Shown here one piece after another: positions 33,770-49,756 of a stretch of DNA of 64,000 bases. The first letter of the stretch is position 1, and each line of letters starts with the position of its first letter. The stretch covers positions 138,605,308 through 138,669,307 of the forward strand of contig OZ023273.1 in the NCBI GenBank assembly GCA_964007475.1. Reading direction: 5' to 3'. This stretch comes from Hybos culiciformis (lineage: Eukaryota; Arthropoda; Insecta; Diptera; Hybotidae). Under the pieces are notes generated by a model. That model saw only the letters and a list, made by a program, of their open reading frames with translations. It did no database searches and had not been told where the DNA came from. Position numbers and translations under genes: made by a program.

Positions 33770-36700
33770 TTTGCCCATATTTGTTAGAAATGTTTAAATT
33801 TAGTCATTTTTTAAAGTTCATATAATTTCGAAATTGCGCCAATAAAAAGGGGTCGTATAATCTGGAGTAGGTTGGAATAAAATATTATAGTGTTTTAGTT
33901 TTCAATGTATAGCCACTTTTTGTGATGATTGAGTTGATGTTATATCAGGGGTCTCTTTGAATGGAAAAAATATAAAACTTAAGAACTGTACAAAAATTTT
34001 AACAAACAATATGAAAATGTGTTAGCCTTATCCAAATGCTTTGGGGTGTATACTTTATTTTTTGTTTACTTAGCTAATTTTAATAAAATTTTAGAAAAAC
34101 TTTGTTCGTGAAGTATTGAAGGAAATATAAAAAGAAAAAATTTAAGAAATATATAGCTGCGAAATTCGTCTTAAATTCAACATGTAATCTTTTATTTATT
34201 TTTGTTTACTAGAATAAATTTATGCTGAGATCAAAATGTTTTCATTTCTTTTAAAAACATAAACAAAAAGCAGAAGCTGAATAAGAAATTATTATTATTT
34301 TTCTTTTTTTGCAAAATGAAAAATTATCGTAAATTTTAATTGCAAAAATTATTTTATTTGTTTATTTTATTACTTTATTATTATTTTCATATATATTTTT
34401 GTTTATTTATTTATATTTTTAGTTTCCTTTACTTTAAATAAAAATTTTCTTCTTATTTGATTTTATTTTTTAGTATTGTTGTTGTCTGGAAATATGATTT
34501 CATTATGGTACACAAAATTTTTATTTATATATTTTGTTTATTTACATTTATATTTTATACACTATATTTTATTGAGCTTTGTTTATTTAATGATTTCTTT
34601 AAACATATGTACATAAATTATCTAATAATATTATTTGCCTAACAAAAATCGTGGTATTCTCTTCTATTTATTCTACACACATATACAATATAGTATAAAT
34701 TATAAAATATATATATTTATGTACTAATTTACAATTGCTCGAGACTATTTGATATTCGATGATAATGATATCAAATACATTATACTTTTAGGTTCTGACT
34801 TGAAAAGAAAACTTTTTTTAACGAAAATATACATTAAAATCCTTGGTTTGGAATACGAAAGTGGAATGTCTGAATTTCGAAATATTTTTTAAGAGAATAA
34901 GTTTCTAAATTTCTCCAGTTCTACTTATTATTAATTATAAAAGACCTCATAAGGAAAAATATTCCAATAAAGGTTCAGAATCAATCCTTTGTATTTTATG
35001 TGGTTTTATTGTTTAATATTGAGATTTTATTTAATATTGAGATAAAAAAATAGTCTTATTGTCAATGCATTTGCAACAATTAAACATAGTGATAAAAAAA
35101 ACCGAATATAAAACAAATTAAAAATTTGAAAGTATTTGGGATCGATTGATGAGAATTGGCACTAATATAATTAAAAAACAAAAAAAAATTAGAATGTCTT
35201 GTACTTAAACAGCCGAAAATAATAATGATTCCAAGGTTAAATTGGTCACGTTTTCAATTTTACAAAGTTCAAATAAGTTTAAAAATTTAAATTATGCAAT
35301 TTTTTTTTTCATATAATTTTTATGTGCGGTTTCATTACACGAATAAAAAAAATTTACTATTAAAAAAGAAGATGATTTTTTTTTGTCATCAATATATATG
35401 TATGTATATAGTTAAAATGTTATTGAATTTATTGAAGAGGTCTTCAACATCATCAATAAAGAAAATAACAAAAAAAAAATAAATTCTTCACAAATTATTT
35501 CTAATTATTTATATATATAAATCTTACTTATATTGTACAAAATTGAATTATTATTTTATTTTTTTTTAAGTTCTTTTATACAAAACCTTAATTGATTAAA
35601 TTTCCATGACAAGACATGCCAATAAAAAAAATTGTTGAATATAATTTGTTATTTTTTTTTTCTCTAATTACAATCTCGTTTCAATATGAAAAGTGATTTT
35701 TTTTTTTTAAGTTGGAAGGCTAAATAGAGGTATTTGATATAATCTTAACATTAATATAAAAAAAAAGTTACAAATATATACAATATCAAAACTAACATGT
35801 TTTTTAACGCAATAAAAATTTCGGTTTTTTTTTTTTTGCTTCTATCACATCTGAGTCTAAATTGATGATTGGAATATTTTTTAGCAAGGCCCAAGACGCA
35901 ATATACAATAAATTTATACCAAAATTAAATCACACAACTTTGTGCTTGAAGTTTCCACTTATGGCCGGGCATTTTGTGATTAATTTTAATTTCACACAAA
36001 ATACAACAAACATATTTAATTCGCTCACTATTAATTTAATTAAAAAAACATTATAACTTAGTTGCGTAAGTATTAATTCCATAAAAAAAAACTAATTAAA
36101 ATAAGTAACATTATATTCATTAAATTTTATTTGTCATTATTTTATAAAAAAAAAAATACCATATAAAATAATCATATATATAATAATAATGTCATAAAAT
36201 GCATTTCATATGCAAATTAAATTTATTTTTTTTTTTTACAACCATATACATTACTGATACTACATATTTTTTTTTAGGCTATAATGTAAAATCATGGTTA
36301 ATTTTTTATAGACATTGCGTGCCTAAATTAAATTATTATACGAAATCGAAATTATTTTTAATGAAATTTTGAATGATTTTATTTATAATATAATTTTTTT
36401 TAATTAACAATTGAAAACAAAACTAAATACATAATATAAAATGTTATACAGATACGTTTGTATGAATAATATATACAAAACATTAACACATTAATAGTAA
36501 TAAAAAACTGAATATCATTAAAAAAATAAGTAACATATTGTTGCTAACATCAGAATGTTCATGTCAACTTAATTATTTTAAAACGAAATTCTTTTGCACT
36601 TTTTTATTACGAAGAGAAAAAATGCTTTCTTCATACTTTTTTCTTATTTCTCCGATAGAAGGAGCGTAATTTATAAGTATGACACATGTGTGCATATATA

Positions 36701-39700
36701 TATAAAAAATTTCCATTGCCCATTTCCATACAAGATTAATTTAATTCACAAGAACTCAAGAGCGAGGTGTTACTCTATGTTGCAGTTATGGAGGATTTAT
36801 AATTTTCAAAGATTTGAATATATTCACAGCAATTTTTTTTTAATTAATTTTTTGATGGAAATTTAAATAAAATAAAATTTAAACATTTGACATTAGTAAT
36901 TATTTTTAATTTATGTATATTATTGTACATGTTTTGTATAATCAATGTTAATATTAAATTTACTAAATTTTAAAGGGTATACATTTACTAAATATAATAT
37001 CCAAAATAATAGTGGTCAACAAAAGTAACTATATATATAATTTATAATTTATTATTTATATGTATAACAAAGATAACCGAGATAAAAGAAAATTTTAGTG
37101 TGCCGCATTTGTAAACACAAATTACATACATTTGTAAGGGCGTTAATTTGAACAAATTGTCGGTTTTTTAGGGAGAAACAAAGTGTAAAATTTTAATTAA
37201 TTTAAGTGGTAACAATTGTAAAATTTATATAAAAAAAAATAAAAATTCAGTCACAGATACTCTTATTATTATTTTATTAATGTTTTATTATATGAAAGCC
37301 TTCACTATAATTTTATATATGTTTAAACATTAACATTGTACATAAATAATTGTAGGAATATATATTTATTTATTAATAATAATAATGTTTTCAAACTTTA
37401 AAAAGAAATACACTTTAATTAGTATTTATATTTAACATTTTAAAATTATTATTATATATTCCGTAAAATTGAGACAAAATTATTTTTATAGAAATTTAAA
37501 ATTAAATTTTAAAGGAAACCAAATTTATTAAGAAATCTAAAATTAAAATTTTTTTAAATTGTCTTGAATTCAAAGGAACTATTCTAATAGTTAACTCAGG
37601 ATCCTAGATCTACAAAAAAAAATTTGTAATAAATATTTTGACACATTTTGTTTCTTGATCTTGAACAATTAAAACATTAGTCAGAAGTTTATTTCCAGCT
37701 AGCTTCATGTTTTTTTCTTTTAAAAATTCGGCAAATGTTATGTTTGAGATCTTCAATAAAGACTCGCACAACTTTCTTTGTAAACTTCAAAATTATTAAG
37801 TAAAATTAATATTATATACTAGACCTAAACTTGGTATATATATCAGCTAATTTCGTATAACATTGAAGTATGAACAACAGAAATCTAAATATCTTTAACA
37901 AATGAATATATAATGAAAATAAATTCATATTAATATCATTTCTATATCTATCTTGTTTTTTGGTTTTCTTTGTAAAAGTCAAAAACAATTCGAACAAACA
38001 TTAATATCATTTATTATTAAAAGAAAATAGAAAAACAAGAAAACATAGAACATTGTGTGTAATATACTTTGTATAGTATTATATGGATGTTAATGTTTTA
38101 TAATGTTTAAAATTTTTCATTTTGTTTTTGACTATGATGTACAATTACATACAAATTTTGGTTAAAATTTAGGAAATTATTAAATTATTAATTCACTAAG
38201 TTAATTCACAAAATTTGTGATTTTGTTTGCCACGATCTCTATACCAATGGGTATAAAGTACATAATAATGGAAAATATTATTAAATATTCTTTCCCAATC
38301 ATGATTTTAACCATATTATCCAACTAAGTAAACGAATGGAAAATATCTTTAAAATTTCATTATTCAAATTTAAAGTAATGAAACGGCGGTAGTTTCAGAA
38401 TCAGTTCGTAACATTATAGGATTCTTTAGTTCAGTAAATTTGATTTCGAAAAGAAGTAGCTCGTTAAATTATACAAAGGTTATCAAATTTATTTTTTCTT
38501 GTCATATTTACGCATTTAGAACATTTGAAACTAAATTATTTTCAAAATTATGATATAATCGTCATAAATGTACTTAACTTAATGAAAACAAAAAAAAAAC
38601 ACCACCAGACAATGGGATAGTTCTGACCACATATTCTTATTTATTTGACAATTATTATTTACCAGAAGAGGTGGAAAACAAAAACATATGAATTAAATTT
38701 ATTAATTTGCTGAAATCAAACCACAAATTAATTTGTATTACCTGTCAACAGCAATAATTATCATTCTAAATTAATTAAATACCAGATTCTATAAAAGTTT
38801 TTCTTTGAATTCTGTTCTTTTTTTTTTTTTTTACAAAATATTAATTCTAATATAAACCATAATTGACAACTCTCTGATTATATCCTATCTTTCACAACTC
38901 ATCATTATGTGAATTAAAAAATATTTTAATTTTCAATGTACCTTCAATGAATACAAAAATATGAAATAGTTTTTTATTTTTTTTTAATTTTTCCAAACCA
39001 CAAACTTTAATGGTTTTAAAATAAAATAAAAAAAATAAAATTAAACTTATCATTTTGTATAACTATATATACTATATATTTTTATATATCGTATAATTTT
39101 CCTTTTTCCTGAAACTGGTATAATGTCCTCTTAAAAATTAGGTCAAAATATTATTTGGAAAATTCAACTTCTGGTGTACTGATACAAAAATTAAATATAT
39201 AGATAGATAGGTACCTAACAATGTGAAACCAAACAATATCTTTATTTTCATATTAAAAGGACATAATATAGATACTATACACAGAAAATTCAGATATCGC
39301 GTTATCATTATATTTTCTTTGGCATTCATTATTCCATCAAAAACGAATAATTATACCGCCAAAAATATACTTTTAAGAGTTATCTAAATGATTTTTTTAT
39401 TTACTTTTATTATTATTATTTTTATTTTTTTTTTGCTTTTCCGTATAATTTTTATCTTAATGTTTTGCATCATTTCAAATGTATATATACCTACATAAAT
39501 GTATATATACCTACATATAATTTTATTCGCGTGAAAATGGAAATATAAAATGAAAAATATATTTTTTTTTTCTTCATTGCTTATTTTTTTTTGCGAAATT
39601 TCCCCAAAAAAAAAAAAGATTCTTAAAGATTTTGAAAACGGGCTATAAGAAATTACAAAGTTTTATTCAAAATAAAAAAAAAAACAAATAAAAGAGTTTT

Positions 39701-42700
39701 GTTATTCTTTTTGCCAAAAAATGTTTATAATAATAATAAATAATAAGTCTTAAAATAATGAAAATTTTCATTTATTTTTAATTCATTATAAACTTTTGCT
39801 CTTTGTATAAAGTCAAAAAAGTTTTTCCTTTTTTTTTTTTTCTTTAAATCATGAAAACATAAAAGAACATCAAAATTATGATTTTCCATATTGTTAGGTT
39901 TTCAAGATCTCTGTTCTCTTTTTTGCAATTTTTACTTCTTCTTCGTAAGGATTTTCTCAATATAACACAGAAAACATATATAAGTTAGACTATTGAATAA
40001 AATTTTAGCCCAATATTCTAGGATAGAGATGAGTCGATATTATAGTTTCTGTTTTCGAAGCAAAGTCAATGAAGGCGCTACTATTGTTTACTAAGAATTT
40101 TTTTAAGCTTTTCAATATATTTTTATTTTTAAGGACTATTATTTTTATTTTTTTTATTTTTAAGGACTATTAGTTTTAGTTAGCGTTTTTGAACCAAAGT
40201 TCCTGTAAAATTTTGTTTTGCCATTTACTTTAAACTAAATATAACTAATAAAAATTATATTGAATAAATCCCAATCATCTATTTTTTCGTACAGAGTTGT
40301 AAAATAAAGTTAACTATTTATATAAAATTGTTAGAAATTATATCGGTTTAGAAGCATAGATAGTGCAAAAATGTACATAATATAGAATTCTACCCCCGAC
40401 TGAGAAAATTTTTATTCATTCTCTAGCTAGATAAAAGATAATTATAATTATTATTAAAATTTTAAATATCGATTTTATTTGATGTCACAATATATTGCAT
40501 ATTTTATTAAAATACTGCGTGATCATGTTCAGAATTCATCATATTACGAATAAATTACATTCATTAAAAACAAAACAATTGAAATAGTATTATATAGAGT
40601 TCTATATTAATATTTTCATTTTTAATTTATTGCAAAAACAAAATAAAAAAAAAAAAAACATGTAGGTACATATGTGTAGCAATCAAAAATTTATATGATT
40701 TTATATGCTGCTGACTTTTTTTTTTTTTTTCTTAAACTAACTGTTAAAATAAAGTAATTAAGTTTTATTCATATATATATGGTGTACGAAAATTTATCAT
40801 AATAAGAATTTGAAATGAATTTACATTATCGACACATCCAACTTAAAATTGGACCTAACTTTTTACTATACATATTAATATAAATAAAAATTGTTAGAAT
40901 AATAATTTCGGGTGTCTTTATAATATGTATGAATAGATTTTACAGTTTCATGGAAAAATAAATATTATATTTAGATTTATTTATTTGTTTATTTATTTAT
41001 GTATAAATATTTAAAATAAGAATTTCAACCAGCTAATGCTGGATTAAAAAAACAAACATATTTTAAACATTTATTATTGCTTCATTGGCTGCTTTCGATT
41101 TATCCCATCATCATACATTATTGAATTATAAATTTGATGGGGTTAAATTTGCATCACAATCTGTATTTGTCTCAAAATTTTTTAAAGAATACATAGACGA
41201 TTAAGATTTAAATAAATTTAATTCTCTTATTTTTTACTAGTTTTGAATTGATCTTACCAGCAGCATAAAAAGCATTAAAAAGTGGCAATAATTCTAATTT
41301 TAATTAGAGATATACATGTATATACATTAAAATTCTATTTTAAAATCATTTTAATTTTTTTTTATGTTACACATTTATTAGAACGAACGATAGGAGCATT
41401 AAAAATAATTTTTTTTCATAATAAATTTTTGAACTCACTGTTATATTTTATTAAAAAACAATATTCTATACATAGCAATTCTATAGAGAAAAATTATTAT
41501 ACAGTATTACTGTCACTTTGGATTGCACAGAATAGAATTAATAGAATTTTGATGACAATTAAATTTCTGAATCGTTACATATATTTTTGATATTATTTTA
41601 AATCTTTGATAGAATTAGCATTTATGTGTAAATTGTCATTTTCATTTACTGCAGGAAAATAAAAGTAAAGTAAAAGTAAACTAATTAAAAGTTCAATCGC
41701 ATTCTTGGGTACATAGCTTCTGCAACTTCATTTCTTTAACATTTAAATTAAACTTTCATGTGCAATAAGGAAATAACAAACATTAAAAAATAAAACGTTA
41801 TTACCGAATACATATATTACAATTACATGTATCTAACTTTACAAACAATAATAATATCGTATAATATACTTTAATTGTAATTTTCGGCTCATTCTAAAAC
41901 CACAATATTGCATGATGCATCTTCTTTAATTATACATTTTTATTTTTATTTATTTATTTTTTTTTTCATGTATCTTTTAAGTATCTTTTCCTGAACTTGC
42001 AATTCATTCATTTTCATTTATGCAAGTTGTTGAAATTATATATAACAAAAAAAATAACATTTGCAAATTATGTGTACGTACATATGTTCATTGTAAATAC
42101 ACTATATAAATATATGTATATATATGAAGAACATAAAAATGATTGTGGGAAAATTAATTAATCCATGACCGATGATGTCAACTTTTTATTGAATAATATA
42201 TAAAGCTGTGATGCAGAAAAAAAGAAGGAGTATTTATTACATTTGAAAATAAACTAAAGTTAAAGTAAATCAGGAAAATTTTATTTTTATTGTATATTAT
42301 ATATATTGTATGTTTGGTTTTTTGTTTTCTATGAGAAAAGTTTTAATTTTATATTTTTTAATTATGTACGTATATGATTCAAATATTTTTCTCTTAATGA
42401 AGTGGAAATAAAATTAATTATTTTTTCCACAAGCATTTCAATTGCTAAAATATACATCAAAAATATGTATAATAAAATAAAATACAACAATTTTCGTTTG
42501 ATGTTGGATAAAACATCCAAACTTCTAGAATCATTTATATTATATACGAAAACAGGGGAAAACATAAATATACTTCTTATTATTAAATTTATGGATTCAA
42601 ATTATATCCAAATTTATGTTCCTGTATCCGTATTAAAGAAAAATTTTAAAGTAACGAGAAAAAAATTCGTTTAACTTTCAATAAATCTAACTTAGTTTGA

Positions 42701-45700
42701 CTTCTGCAACAGTCTACCAATATAGTTTTATTTTCATAAAATGTTTATTCCTAAAACGAGTTTTGCCTAGAAAATTTTCACTGACTTATGATATATGGTT
42801 TTATTTAATGAATATACAAAAGAGTTGGTCAGACTAACCCAAAAGAATGAAAATAAATTAATTTTTAAGTAGTAAGTGCAGCTGAAATCCATTAATTTAT
42901 AGCAATTATTTTGAATTAAATTTCTTTTTATCGTAAAAATAAAAAATAAAAATGGAAATTCAATATTTTCTCATTTCTCATTTCATTAGTTTTCAAATGA
43001 AAAATGCAATATTTTTTTATTTATATTTTAATTTTTTTTTTTTTCTTTTATAATGACATGAAATAATGTTATAAATGAATATATTATTATTATTTATCTT
43101 ATCATTTATGATTAATGACTTTATGTCCTCCATTCAGAATATATACATTAAAAAAAAAATGAATGAAATTTTTTACTTCATATATTTATTATTATTATTT
43201 ATTAAAAATTTTGAATGCATATTTTTTTTTTATTCAATACGATTATGCGAACTTCCATATACATATTCCAAAAGAACCATCAATAAAATAAAATATCCTT
43301 AATGATCTCAGATTTTTCAATATAAAAAGGCGGACATAAATTTCTATATAGATATAAAAGAAAAACTATATGGTAATTTCATTATGCATCAGAAAAAAAA
43401 CTATTAAAGAATAGATAATTTTTGGTTTTCCAAATAGGATTTAGTTTATTATAATGAACTATATATTTTTAAAATAGATTTTATTGAAATTTCCAACATC
43501 AAGTCTATAAATCAAATTTATAATATTATAAAAAAAAAAACTATTAAAGTTGAAATTATGACTTAGAGATAATAAAATATTAATATATAGTTCTTTTTTA
43601 TCTAAAATTAATAGACAATTTTATAGGAAAAATTTAATTTCAAATATCATGCTCTAGTTTAACTTCATTTTATTTATAAGACTTGCTTAATAATATTATC
43701 GCTGGCCACAGATCAACCTTAGTATAAGGGACAAAGTATTATTAATTAAAACAAAGGCTATTCGCACCGCAATCAAAACTTTAATGAGTTTAGTTAGTGC
43801 GAAAAGCGTTAAAAAGTTTTTAAATATTTTTATGATGATTATTAACAAAGACATTATAAAAAATATTTAATTCTAAATTCAAAATAACAAAGTCATAATC
43901 AAAAATATTTAATTCTAAACTAAAAACTTTTTTATTCAAAAAAATTCCTAAGATACTTCTAAGGGTCGTTTCATTACATTTTTATATTCACATTAGAAAC
44001 ACAATAAAATTTTATATTTATTTTTTATTTTATTATTATTACATTTACATACAGTATATATATTTTTTAATCCATTTGCATAAAAACAATTTAAATAGAA
44101 AATAAGAACATTTTGTTTTTTTTTTGTTTGTTTGATAACGTGCCTAAAAATCAAAAGTTTATCTATTTGAACGCCCTCATGCATATACAAAATATATAAG
44201 ATTTTATTTTGCCAAGAAACATAATGTAAACAAATAATACATATTTTTCTTTAGATAATCAAAATTTTCCTTTATTGAATTTAGAAATCATCTTTTAAAA
44301 CTTCTTTTAAGTTCATTTCTGGCTATATAAGTGGTTTTGTAATTTCCCCAGAATTACTTTTAATTGTAACTAAACATTTCTATTTTTGTCATTTAAAAAA
44401 TTATAGTAATGTAAAAGTTGAAACAGTAATATAACAAAAAACTAAACTCATAGAAACTAAGCTTAAATTTGTATATAAAATATAAAAAATAATGTTGATG
44501 AAAAAATTTTACAGATTACTACATAAAACATATTTTCACACCTAAAAATATGCAGTCGCACAAGATATTTTGTTTATAAAGCATAATATATTTTTATTCC
44601 ATTTGAGCTGAAGACTTGTCCAATCAATTTTAATTTTCAATTAACTTATTGTATAAAAGTTTTTCTTCAGAAAATACAGAAAACATGAAAAATGAACATA
44701 TATTTTTTACAATTTATACTGGATTTGAATTCATATAATTACTGCCAAATTTTCCAAAAAGAACAAAAGATCAAAACTATCAAATTCAACTCCCACAACA
44801 AAAACAATTCTGTCTTCAAATTAATATATCAAAAAAAATTGGAATATTCAAAACCTTATGTGCATACATACTTAAAAAAAAAAAAAACATTAAAAATAAA
44901 ATCAAAATGTATAAAATTAAATTAAATCCTTTTTGTGAAAATGTAATAATAGTTAATTCTCAATTTTTGCTATTAAAGAGTCCTTTTTTTTTGTGCAACA
45001 TAAAATGATTGCATGGTCTTTTCGTTCAATAAATCCTTTTTAATGTGTATAGTGTATTTATGCAAATTAGTTAATTATAATTGTTTTTTTTTTATATATT
45101 TTTTAATTCTCATTACAGAGATATAACTATACAGTAAACAACATTTATTCAAAATATAGATAATTAAAAACAAAAATTTTATAAATAAAGGTATTTTTAA
45201 CATTCAGGTTGAAATAAAATTAAATTGGGCACTTAAGCTCCTTTTAGAACTAAAAATTTACTAAACGTTGGAATAATTTATTTGAAAAATAAAAATATAA
45301 TTTTTTTTTTCAACATAAAAAGTACTATTAAGTAAACATGTGTTGAAACATTAATTCTCATGTACCTAATATACCATTAACTACATACATTAAAAAGAAT
45401 TAAGTACAGAAAAAAAAGGTATATGCATGCATCGTTGTACCTAAAACGATGTTCCTCTACGTATTAATTTTCAATTTACAAAATACTATTTAAGAACTAA
45501 CTTAATTAGTTGCATTTTGTATTATAGATAATTTTTCCAAGTAGAATATTTTGTAGGTATAGGTACATAATTATTTTGACCAAATCCTTAACACAAAATC
45601 TTAAATTTAACATTATTAAATGGTATTAAATTTCTGTCAAATTAAAACTTCGACCATAAATTATATCGCTTAAAAATACCACACAAAGAGTATGTTTTTC

Positions 45701-48700
45701 AATAGTATTATATCGTGCGCTTGAATTGTTTCCAAAAAGAAATTGTAATGTTATGTGCAAAATTATTCTCTCAATATATGTGCAGTGCATGGTTTTTCTT
45801 TGGCAAAGCGCAATTAAAGTCAAAAATTTTATTTGAAGCAACAATAGAAAATATTTCACCAAACTTTTTTCTAAAGTTATATGCAAACTGATGTTCTGAG
45901 AGCCAAATATTTAGTCAGTTTAGTGCTTAGTGCCTAACCACTTTAAAATCTTGGGTACTTTGTAGAACAATCTTTTGTAACTAGTTAATTTTCGGATTAG
46001 ATTATATGTTGTTTGTTATCTAGTTTAAAACTTTAGCTGTATTTAAGAGTTATGTTTTCAATTTACTTCATAGTCAATGACCGAAAAGAAATCATTTACA
46101 AGCATTTTAGTGTTAGTTTTTGTTTTCAGAAATGTTACGGGCCATAATCCTACAAATTTCTGAACTAAGTAAAAACAAAACAGTCCATATTATAAATTTC
46201 ATAAATAAGTTATTTTTTGGTATTTTGTCATTTTTGTGCATAAAAGGATTATTTTGTCTTGCAGTGATTCGGAAAGTAACATGACTTTACATCAAAATAT
46301 AAATCTTCAAAAACTATATATTTTTTATACATGTACACACTTTAATAAATTTTCATAAATTTTTAGCGCAATGAAAATATTTGCAACAAATTTGCAACAA
46401 AGTTTTTTGCATGAACATTTATTACTGTTTTATTTTGGGTGGTATTTTAATTTATTAACTTTTTGGTTCATTGAAATTAAACCATTAGCTTGTATCATAT
46501 AGTGTATTGTTAATAAAGTGAGTTATTTTATTATAAATGCAAATTCTTCGTTCAAATTCCTTTGTTTTTAACTCTTATCGCGATGTAAATTTCAAAATGT
46601 ATTTTATTATAACTATAGCTTCATCGAATATTATTTATGGCATTTTTTCTTAGTTCATGTAATACTCAAATATGTATTTTATAAATCTTTGTTCAGTATA
46701 CATCGAGTTAACATTTTAATTTTTGAACATTTTTCAACATGGTTTATATAGTTAGATTTTGGTACTTTTGGTCAGTTAAAGAAAAATGCATCGACCAGGC
46801 TAGACCGAGACAGTAACCTGATTGTGTGTTGCAATAAAAAATCGTTTCAACTTTTTGGAAACGAAATAGAAAAGTAAATAATACCTTATGTAATATATAA
46901 TTAAATCGATCTCTGATTCTCTGTCCGTCTGTCTGTTTGTCTTTAATACTTCTAAATTGCTCTCAAACATAACAGAGCTTCTTCAAATTGCACAGAGAGA
47001 AACATTCAGGTAAAAAACAAGTTCTATTAATTAAAGGAACACATAAAAAAAAAAAATGTCATAGTATCCTGGAAAATGTATTCAACTACTATAATAATAT
47101 TAAAGTCCATAAATCAAAAATGTAGAAGGCATAAAAAAAATATATATACATATATTATTTGTTGTATGTATATCTATATCGTATTTTATGTTTATATATA
47201 TATGCATGCTTTTAAAACACAAAACAATTGTGAACAATATAAGTAACATCTAGTAAACATTTAAAGAAACCACAAAGCACACAATATTAGTCAAAATAAG
47301 CTTTAAACACAAAATAAAAATTCATGTATTTACGGTCATTTTGATAACAAAATATTTTCTTAATTTTTCTGTTTTGCTTGGTATATTTAATTAATGACAT
47401 AATTTAATATGGAATCGATTTCTGAAAAATAAAATAAAAAAAAGAAAATTTAAAAAATATAAATTAGACTGTTTGACTATATATAATAAATTTTTAACAT
47501 TCGAAATTATGAATTTCAAGATATATAAAAACAAAAATTCATTTTTCATTCAGAAAATATTAATTCGAAGCGGGATTCATCGCGCAATATGCTATTCTGA
47601 AAGTACTTAGTATAAATTCAAATTAATTTTTAAATTTGTGAATATTTGAATTTGATAATGATTATATACGTCTTAATGAACTTTTTTATTAAAAAAAAAT
47701 ATATGCAATATCCATTTAGTTCATTTATCATAATAAAAAAAAAATTCTCAAAAATTTCACGATTTATAATGAATTACTCTATATTGCATTCGAGAAACTT
47801 AAAAATTTCTTTAAAAAAAAAATGATTAAGTTCATTTTGATTTTCTTTCTTCAAGGATTTTGCTTTCACCTTGTAGTTATAAACAAAAAAAAAAAACTGA
47901 TAGCATTATTAAAATGAAAAACTTATAAAAAAAGAATTTCTAATGACTAAATTTTCCTTTTAAGATTTTCTAAAAATGGTTAAAAAAATTTTATTCAAAA
48001 TTTTTTATCGACAACAATTTTTCACTTGTTTCACGTCAGAAAAAACATTTTTTTTTTATCAAATTTAAATTATCTTAAAGAAGAACAAAACTTTAACATC
48101 ACAAAAACCAGTAAAAAAAAGTAATAAAAATCAATTTCATTAATTAATTTTCACTTTGTTAAAATTAATTGAGAAAAAAAAGAAGTTAAAAAACTTTTTC
48201 TATAATTTTTCTTCTTCTCAAAATGTCATTTATTTGTTGTTATGTTTTTTTTTTTTCTAATTTTACGACGACGTTACGACATTATTTTCGATTCAATTAA
48301 CTGTTTGAAAATAAATATAGGAGGGTATATTTTACCTATTTTAATGATTTTTGTTTATTTCTCAGCAGGTACTCAAAAATTAAAGTAAATCTCGTAATAT
48401 AATATATACTGATAAAATGTTAGACTTGAAATTTTTAAACCCATTATATGTATTATATCTAAATTGACAGAGTGCAATATCGTAAATAAAATATCTATTG
48501 ATATATTATAAAATATAACTTTTGACATCTGAAGTTCTTAACCTATAGATTTCACAACAAAATAATATGAACAGAGCTTATAAGTTTATTAAGCTTATAA
48601 TTTCATGCATTTAAAATGAATTATAAAATTTAGTATCATAATATTTTCAGCCTTAAGATTGAAAATATTTATTGAAATATGTTTGACGAGCGGTCTTACT

Positions 48701-49483
48701 AACTTCCGTAAAATCATAAATATATACTAATGCATATAATATAATCCCGATCCCAGTCTAAAATAATAATTATTAAAGATTTGGTATAATTATTTTAGCC
48801 TTGATAATGATAATAATCCCGTCAATTTAATTGTAATGTAAATATTTTTCAACAAAAATTGTAATATATATTAAGTGTAGAGAGAACATAAAGACTTATA
48901 TTTAAGGATGTGTAGTACAATATTTTGTACTTTAGAAGATTAAAGTTTTTTTTTTAAATAGAGAATATTAAGGTAACCTAATAGAAAAAAAAATAACAAA
49001 AAAGAAATGCTAACAAAATAATTTTCTTAAGATTTGTTTTGTAAAAAATAAATTCAATTAATTCTATAGAATGGTTTCTAGATAATCCAAGCAATTTTAA
49101 AAGTTTAAAATTGTATATAGCTATATAATATGTAAACTTATAAAAAACCACTCAAAAATATTTTCAGAACAAGCCAAATCATTGAATAAAAAATATTTTT
49201 TTCGTTTGGATTAGGATTAAAAGAATTTCTCGAGATTGAATGATATTATCGACTTTATATCGCCACGAGTATAGATAAGTTTCAGAAAACTATTATTTTT
49301 ATTCTAAATTGAGAAATAAATTAATTTCTCATTCACTATAAAGATATTCTACCTAATATAATTTCCATATCGAAATATAAATATATCTTTAAACTACCCC
49401 AAAACAGATATCCTAAAACTTCTTCAACCATAAAAAGAGATTTTAAACAAGAACCCTTAGAAAACTAACAAATTTTCTTCACA
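33770..49483. other. Long gene desert
   Basis: About 15.7 kb without a supported gene or RNA. Holds minor tandem repeats: a 20-bp GTATATATACCTACAT(A)-type pair at 39480-39520 and a TTTTTAAGGACTATTA pair at 40128-40172. Scattered GC-richer scraps at 46785-46835 and 47570-47600 have no splice context. All open frames here are short, AT-driven and rich in Ile, Phe, Lys and Asn. Confidence 0.55.
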
Positions 49484-49756
49484 TACACCCAGAAAAAAAA
49501 ATTGTTAAATTAAAAGATTTTATAGGTAAAATTAACAAAAAATCTTTATAGATTTTGCGCAAAAGGGTTTATAGTTAAATTAAAATTGCAAAAATTGTTA
49601 ATTCAAAAGACATATTACATTGTTAAAATTAACACAAAATTGTTATATTTAAAATGTTAAGTTGTTATTATAACAATTTTAGCAGTTGAGAAAAAAATAT
49701 ATTGTTACGGTGCCAAACTGTTAAATTAACTATTCGAAATAATTATTTTAAAATAG

